5,360 nt of DNA from an uncultured Eubacteriales bacterium (GTDB taxonomy: Bacteria > Bacillota > Clostridia > Christensenellales > Aristaeellaceae), in assembly GCA_900548145.1 (NCBI GenBank), contig URJB01000092.1, forward strand, positions 1-5,360, read 5' to 3'. Position 1 is the first letter of the stretch, and the number at the start of each line of letters is the position of its first letter. Below, piece after piece: positions 5,348 to 5,360 of the stretch. The notes under the pieces are model-generated. The model was not told the origin of the DNA. It saw only the letters and a list, made by a program, of their open reading frames with translations, and did not search any database. The position numbers and the translations under genes were made by a program.

Positions 5348-5360
5348 GCAGGGGCAGTGC

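Overview
The window carries one complete four-gene operon on the + strand. It encodes a BMP/PnrA-type ABC importer, the family that brings nucleosides and related compounds into the cell. The G+C-rich coding sequence, strong AGGAGG ribosome sites, short Lys-rich signal peptide and AT-rich sigma-A-like promoter suggest a G+C-rich member of the Clostridia (Bacillota), probably gut-associated. This is a judgement by eye, and no species is claimed.

Layout. Positions 1-393 hold no gene. The first ~100 bases carry a string of palindromes, including a near-perfect 13-bp stem at 26-54. Positions ~103-270 show nothing I can name. Positions 274-393 form the control region: an A-rich stretch, a promoter (-35 TTTACA, 17-nt spacer, -10 TATGAT) and CCGAAC motifs. 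One of these, on the minus strand at 305-317, fits the Gram-positive PurR operator (PurBox, AWWWCCGAACWWT) at all 13 positions. The genes follow: the extracytoplasmic binding protein (403-1578), a 135-base gap with two tandem hairpins, the double ATPase (1714-3264), permease 1 (3261-4367) and permease 2 (4364-5347). The last three overlap by 4 bases at each junction and look translationally coupled. Only 13 bases follow the last stop, so the operon's end is not seen.

How it works together. The binding protein captures the ligand outside the membrane and delivers it to the heterodimeric permease. The single-chain double ATPase powers import. Only one ATP site looks catalytic: NBD1 Walker A/B and His with the NBD2 SGGN signature. 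The other composite site has lost the key residues. The hairpins after the first gene probably lower downstream expression, giving more binding protein than transporter. The PurBox match independently supports a purine nucleoside or base as substrate, although the binding protein belongs to a divergent branch and its ligand cannot be read from sequence alone.

The most interesting points are the PurBox arrangement around the promoter, the chain of mutually exclusive helices between genes 1 and 2 (one can cover the ATPase ribosome site), and two genes whose longest reading frame runs through their own Shine-Dalgarno sequence, so that the true starts are probably internal.
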